Position numbers and translations under genes: made by a program. Positions 59,864 to 64,000 of a stretch of 64,000 nt of DNA are shown in pieces. Location of the stretch: contig NZ_SNVJ01000016.1 of NCBI RefSeq assembly GCF_009829925.1, forward strand, positions 1 to 64,000, read 5' to 3'. Position 1 is the stretch's first letter; each line of letters opens with the position of its first letter. This stretch comes from Teichococcus coralli (GTDB lineage Bacteria > Pseudomonadota > Alphaproteobacteria > Acetobacterales > Acetobacteraceae). The notes beneath the pieces were generated by a model. That model worked only from the letters and a program-made list of their open reading frames with translations. It was not told the DNA's origin and did no database searches.

Positions 59864-60844
59864 CTATTCCGGCTGCACGCCCGCCGCGCGCATCACCGAG
59901 CCGTAGCGCTCGACGCCGTCGCGCACCAGGGCCATCACCTCGTCGGAGGTCTCGAAGCCCGGCCGCGGCGCGACCCCGGCCAGTTCGATGAGCTTCGGCG
60001 CGCTTTGCTGGATCGCGGCCCGGAAGCCGGTGCCCAGCGCGGCCAGCACGGGCGCTGGCGTGCGGGCCGGGGCGAGGATGGGGAAGAACTCCTCATGGAT
60101 CAGGTTGGGCAGGCCCGCCTCCGGCGCGCTCGGCACGTCCGGCAGCGCCGGGCTGCGCTGCTCCGCGAGCACCGCCAGGGCGCGCAGCCCGCCGCCACGC
60201 ACCTGGCCGAGCGAGGAGGCCATGGTCGGCGTGCCCAGCTGCGCCTCGCCCTGCGCCAGGGCGGCAACGCTTGGGCCGCCACCGCGGTAGTGCACCACCT
60301 CGACCTGCGCCTGGGTGCCGGTGCGGAACAGCTCGCCGCCGAGATGCACGCTGCTGCCGATGCCGGCCGTGGCCAGGTTGTACCGGCCCGGATTGGCCTT
60401 CAGCAGCGCCACCAGCTCCGCCACGCTCTTCGCCGGCACCTGCGGGTTGACGACCAGCACATGCGGCGAGAAACCGGCCACCGCGACGCCCACGAAGTCC
60501 TTGACCGTGTCGTAGGGCATGCGCGCAACAATCGCCGGCACCGCCGAATGAGAGCTGTTGATCAGCAGCGTGTAGCCGTCCGGGGCGGCGCGCGCGACCG
60601 CCTCGGCGCCGATCATGCTGCCGGCCCCGGCGCGGTTCTCGACGACGATCGGCTGCCCGAATTTCTGGCTCGCCGCGTCCGCGATGATCCGCCCGACGAT
60701 GTCGTTCGATCCGCCGGGAGCAAAGGGGACGATCAGCCGGATGGGCCGGTCGGGCCGCCAGGCCGGCGCGGCCTGCGCGCGCGCGGCCGCAGGCACGAGG
60801 CCGGCGGCGAAAGGAAGGGCAAGGGCCTGTCGGCGGGTGGGCAT
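59864..60844 (-). CDS. Bug family tripartite tricarboxylate transporter receptor
   Basis: The 326-aa receptor has a Tat-like signal (RRQALALPFAAGLVPAAARA), then WRPDRPIRLIVPFAPGGSNDIVGRIIAD, VVENRAGAGSMIGAEAVARAAPDGYTLL and HYRGGGPSVAALAQGE. All match the Bug pattern. The ATG at 60844 has GGGAGA upstream. No TctAB is near. This is the second Bug receptor in the window and is not close to the first in sequence. Confidence 0.9.
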   Translation of the reverse strand: MPTRRQALALPFAAGLVPAAARAQAAPAWRPDRPIRLIVPFAPGGSNDIVGRIIADAASQKFGQPIVVENRAGAGSMIGAEAVARAAPDGYTLLINSSHSAVPAIVARMPYDTVKDFVGVAVAGFSPHVLVVNPQVPAKSVAELVALLKANPGRYNLATAGIGSSVHLGGELFRTGTQAQVEVVHYRGGGPSVAALAQGEAQLGTPTMASSLGQVRGGGLRALAVLAEQRSPALPDVPSAPEAGLPNLIHEEFFPILAPARTPAPVLAALGTGFRAAIQQSAPKLIELAGVAPRPGFETSDEVMALVRDGVERYGSVMRAAGVQPE

Positions 60845-61237
60845 CGAGAACGTCTCCCTGGTTCGGCTTCGCGGCGCCCTGGCAAGGCGCGCGGGTCGTG
60901 CTTTTGGCCTGACCATACCGCGGCCAGGTGCGTCTGCGAGGCGCAGCGTGACCGATCGGCCTGGGTTACGCTACCGAATCTTCCCGTGCGGCCGGATGCC
61001 GGGATGGTGGCCTCCGCGACGGGGCCGCTCCAGAGGTTGAGCTCCCTTGCATCGGGCCGCGTTGCACGCCTGACTCCGGCGAGGCTGCGCGGCACGAGCG
61101 CCTCGCGACTCGCATTCGCCGACCCCGGATGAAGCGGGGCCTTGGCCAGCCCTGGCGGCGGATCTCGCGGCGGCCGGGCTGCGCTGGCACGCTTCATGCC
61201 AGGACCGAAGGCGCTCTTTTCCTGACCGGAGGCTGCC
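60845..61237 (+). other. 393-bp gene-free region between divergent receptor genes
   Basis: It separates the Bug gene (minus) from the peptide-binding protein gene (plus) and must hold both promoters. I see no coding frame, hairpin or repeat that stands out. A good Shine-Dalgarno (CCGGAGG) lies just before ATG 61238. Confidence 0.5.
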
Positions 61238-62815
61238 ATGCCGTCACGCCGAGGATTGATCGGAACCGCCTTCGCCACGGGCCTCGGCCTGCCGTCGCTC
61301 GGGCGGGCTCAGGGCGGCGCGAGCCGTCTGCGTTTCGTCCCGATGGCCGCCTATTCCTCGCCCGACCCGATCTGGACCACCGCCATCGTCGTCCAGACCC
61401 ACGCGTTGATGGTGTGGGACACGCTCTACGGCGTGGATATCGGCCTTGCCCCGCATCCGCAGATGTGCGCCGGCCACGAGCTCTCCGCCGACAAGCTGAC
61501 CTGGACCTTCACCCTGCGCGACGGCCTGCTCTTCCACGACGGCGAGAAGGTGCGCGCGGCCGACGCCGTCGCCTCCATCGCGCGCTGGGCGCAGCGCAAC
61601 AGCTTCGGCCAGCTCCTCACCGCGGCGACGGAGGAGATGAAGGCCCTGGACGACCGCCGCTTCGCGATCCGGCTCAAGTCGCCTTTCCCGCGGATGCTCT
61701 ACGCCCTCGGCTCGCAGGGCTGCTACATCATGCCGGAGCGCATGGCCCGCGTGCCCTCCAGCGAAGCCATCAAGGAGTTCGTCGGCAGCGGCCCCTTCCG
61801 CTTCCGCCAGGACGAATGGGTCTCCGGCGTGCGCTCGCTCTACGAGCGCTTCGACCGTTATGTCCCGCGCGACGAGCCGCCGGACTACCTGGCCGGCGGC
61901 AAGGTCGTGCATTTCGACCAGGTGGAGTGGTCGATCCAGCCCGACCCCGGCACCGCCGCCTCGGCCCTGCAATCGGGCGAGGTGGACTGGGTGGACCAGC
62001 CGCTCTTCGACCTGGTCCCCGCGCTGAAGCGCAGCCGCGGCGTCACTGTGCAGCAGCTCGATCCGTTCGGGTTGATCGGCATCATCGCCCTCAACCACCT
62101 CCTGCCCCCCTTCGACAACCCGAAGCTGCGGCGTGCCTTGCTGCCGGCCATCGACCAGCGGGATTACGTGGCGGCCGTGCTGGGCGAGCAGGTGGACTAC
62201 GCCTCCATCCCCGTCGGCTACTTCACCGCCGGCTCCCCCATGGCGAGCGACGCGGGCATGGACACGCTCACCGGCCCGCGCGACCTGGAGCTGGCGCGCC
62301 GCCTGGTGCGGGAGAGCGGCTATGGCGGCGAGACCATCCTCATCTTGGACCCGGGCGACCAGCCGCAGATGCACGCCATGGCCGAGGTGACCTCCTCCAC
62401 CTTCCGGAAGATCGGGCTGAAGACCGAGCTGGTGGCCATGGACTGGGGCTCGGTGCTGACCCGGCGCGCGGTGAAGAAGCCGGTCGCCGAAGGGGGATGG
62501 AACGTCTTCAACACCCGCCAGGCCGGGCTGGGCGCCGCGGACCCCGCCAGCGTCCAGCTCAAGGGCAATGGCGACCGTGCCTGGTTCGGCTGGCCCACGG
62601 CCCCGAGGCTGGATAGCCTGCGGGAAGCCTGGTTCAGGGCCGACGACCTCGCGACGCAGAGGCGCATCGCGGCCGAGATGCAGGCCGTGGCCTTCGAGGA
62701 CGTGCCATACATCCCCCTCGGCCAATGGTCCCAGCCGACGGCCTTCCGCTCCGATCTCACCGGCTTCCTCCGAAGCGCCAACCCGCTGTTCTGGAACCTC
62801 CGGCGCAGCGCCTGA
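61238..62815 (+). CDS. Family-5 peptide/nickel-type ABC transporter substrate-binding protein
   Basis: The 525-aa periplasmic protein has a Tat-type signal (SRRGLIGTAFATGLGLPSLGRA) and the SBP_bac_5 pattern: LTWTFTLRDGLLFHDGEKVRAADAVASI, FVGSGPFRF and ALNHLLPPFDNPKLRRAL. Its peptide, nickel or glutathione-like ligand is not clear. No permease or ATPase genes are adjacent in the window. A Bug receptor gene lies upstream, divergent. tRNA-Thr follows 199 bp after its stop. Confidence 0.9.
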   Translation: MPSRRGLIGTAFATGLGLPSLGRAQGGASRLRFVPMAAYSSPDPIWTTAIVVQTHALMVWDTLYGVDIGLAPHPQMCAGHELSADKLTWTFTLRDGLLFHDGEKVRAADAVASIARWAQRNSFGQLLTAATEEMKALDDRRFAIRLKSPFPRMLYALGSQGCYIMPERMARVPSSEAIKEFVGSGPFRFRQDEWVSGVRSLYERFDRYVPRDEPPDYLAGGKVVHFDQVEWSIQPDPGTAASALQSGEVDWVDQPLFDLVPALKRSRGVTVQQLDPFGLIGIIALNHLLPPFDNPKLRRALLPAIDQRDYVAAVLGEQVDYASIPVGYFTAGSPMASDAGMDTLTGPRDLELARRLVRESGYGGETILILDPGDQPQMHAMAEVTSSTFRKIGLKTELVAMDWGSVLTRRAVKKPVAEGGWNVFNTRQAGLGAADPASVQLKGNGDRAWFGWPTAPRLDSLREAWFRADDLATQRRIAAEMQAVAFEDVPYIPLGQWSQPTAFRSDLTGFLRSANPLFWNLRRSA

Positions 62816-63014
62816 GGGCGTGGCGGAACCCTGCCCCGCCTGTGTCCCTCCGCCCGGGCGGGCATGCGGCCGCCGCTCACGCACCGCTTGAAATCCGGTC
62901 TCAAACCGTGGAGAAGGGGGAACGCCATGGCCGGGGCCGGTCGGACGGCTGCCGCGGGCATGGCGCCTTCCCGGATGGCTCGGCGCAGGCGAAGCCTCGG
63001 CCTTCCAGGCACTT

Positions 63015-63089
<75 letters not shown>

Positions 63090-63272
63090 CCAGGTGGCAC
63101 CGCGCCCCCGGCAGGCGGCGCCTTCGAGGCGTCCATCCCGCACCGGCACCGCCGGAGCTGCCGGGCGACGCGCATGGTCCGCGCCGGACAAGCCAATTGA
63201 CGCCATCGCGCACCCCCGGCATCGAGAAGGCACCGGTGACATCCGGCTCCGCCCAGGCCAGAAGGTTCTGCA

Positions 63273-64000
63273 ATGTCCGACCGTGACCAGACCGGAGCCG
63301 CCTGGCGGCTCTCTCCCGCTGCCTATGCCGAGGCGCGCGCGGTTCCCTTCAGCCTGCCCGAGGCGCCCGTATCGCGCTATCTCACGATGCGCGACGGCTG
63401 CCGCATCGCCATCGATGTCTGGCGGCCCGAAGGCGCGACGGAGCCGTTGCCGGCCATTCTGATCCTGACGCCCTACTACCGCCGCTTCCGCCTGCGCGAG
63501 GGCGGCAGCGGCGATGCCATCCCGAATGCCGGCAAGTTCGTCCGCACCCTCGTGCCGCGCGGCTATGCGGTGGTGGTGGCGGATGTGCGCGGCACCGGCG
63601 CCAGCTTCGGCACGCGCGACAGCTTCCGCTCGCCGCGGGAGCGCGAGGACAGCCGCGAGATCGCCGACTGGGTGGTTGCGCAACCGTGGTCCGACGGGCA
63701 GCTCGGCGCCACCGGCATCTCCTATCCCGGCGCCGCCTCGGATTTCCTGGCCAGCACCGGGCATCCGGCGGTGAAGGCCATCGCGCCGCTCTTCGCCGTC
63801 TGGGACACCTATGCCGACAACTATTATCCTGGCGGCATCCTGCTGAAGCAGCTCGCGGCGAGCTACGACGCGCTGATGGTCGCCATGGACCACGACCGGC
63901 GCGACCTGCTGCGCAACTACGTCTATTACGCCAACCCGGACCTCGCCGGCCCGCACCCGGTGGACGAGGACCCGGACGGCACCCTGCTGGCCGCGGCGTT
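63273..64000 (+). CDS. CocE/NonD family hydrolase, cut by the window end
   Basis: The first 242 residues are seen, from ATG 63273 after AGAAGG. It is an alpha/beta hydrolase of the X-Pro dipeptidyl-peptidase S15 type. RYLTMRDGCRIAIDVWRP, ILTPYYRRFR, VVVADVRGTGASFGTR and the nucleophile elbow GISYPGAA (Ser) match the family, as does the PWSDGQLGATG block. The remaining Asp and His of the triad lie beyond the window. It may hydrolyse esters or amides of an acyl substrate; the ligand is unknown. Confidence 0.9.
   Translation, partial: MSDRDQTGAAWRLSPAAYAEARAVPFSLPEAPVSRYLTMRDGCRIAIDVWRPEGATEPLPAILILTPYYRRFRLREGGSGDAIPNAGKFVRTLVPRGYAVVVADVRGTGASFGTRDSFRSPREREDSREIADWVVAQPWSDGQLGATGISYPGAASDFLASTGHPAVKAIAPLFAVWDTYADNYYPGGILLKQLAASYDALMVAMDHDRRDLLRNYVYYANPDLAGPHPVDEDPDGTLLAAA

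Overview
The window is 64 kb of very GC-rich DNA, with third codon positions almost all G or C. It is densely packed chromosome with many ATGA/TGATG overlaps and no recognisable transposase, integrase, phage gene or CRISPR array. The gene content (KDO/Lpt outer-membrane genes, a four-Cys DEDDy RNase D homologue, a three-subunit formate dehydrogenase with DUF3305/DUF3306/DUF6352/DUF6505 partners, several Bug receptors) points to a Gram-negative alphaproteobacterium, probably Acetobacteraceae and Roseomonas-like. The taxon is an inference from gene content and composition, not from a marker gene.

Layout. 0.1-4.3 kb: two surface-polysaccharide type genes (a GT-A-like protein and a WcbI-like protein) with softer codon bias, then an orphan GHKL-type ATPase with a Pro/Gly repeat linker. 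4.5-7.1 kb: kdsA-kdsB-kdsD, a KDO supply operon. 7.3-9.8 kb: a DUF1800/DUF1501 pair. 9.9-15.4 kb, minus strand: rnd-like exonuclease, lptC-lptA-lptB, rpoN and hpf, the classic Lpt/sigma-54 order, followed by tRNA-Leu(CAG) at 15.5 kb. 16-26.4 kb: mixed metabolism (amino-acid binding protein, nicotinamidase, Old Yellow Enzyme, SDR, a CPA1 antiporter fused to a cyclic-nucleotide-type domain, guanine deaminase, a GlsB/YeaQ membrane protein, a CurA-like reductase, and a DUF305 gene split by a -1 frameshift).

26.4-40.5 kb is a complete formate dehydrogenase locus. A divergent polyferredoxin gene faces an operon of a ligase-like DUF, DUF6505, DUF6352, DUF3305 and DUF3306, then a TorD chaperone, a Tat-signal small subunit, FdhA (Cys type), FdhB and FdhC. 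Right behind it come mobB and moeA for the molybdenum cofactor. The standout feature of the window is here: the periplasmic N-terminus of the cytochrome b subunit carries 49 consecutive 15-bp repeats encoding Ala-Pro-Ala-Gly-Gln.

40.6-50 kb: an ABM monooxygenase, a hybrid histidine kinase, and a tyrosine/homogentisate catabolic cluster (Lrp regulator, hppD, MarR regulator, hmgA, fahA) with a Bug receptor behind it. No maleylacetoacetate isomerase is present in the window. 50-64 kb: gamma carbonic anhydrase, an SDR with altered catalytic motif, a Cys/Met-type PLP enzyme, a TPP enzyme divergent from a LysR regulator, an ABC-F ATPase, nitroreductase plus MFS, a second Bug receptor, a family-5 peptide-binding protein, tRNA-Thr(TGT), and a CocE/NonD hydrolase cut by the window end. 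Several strong GC hairpins close transcription units, especially between convergent genes.
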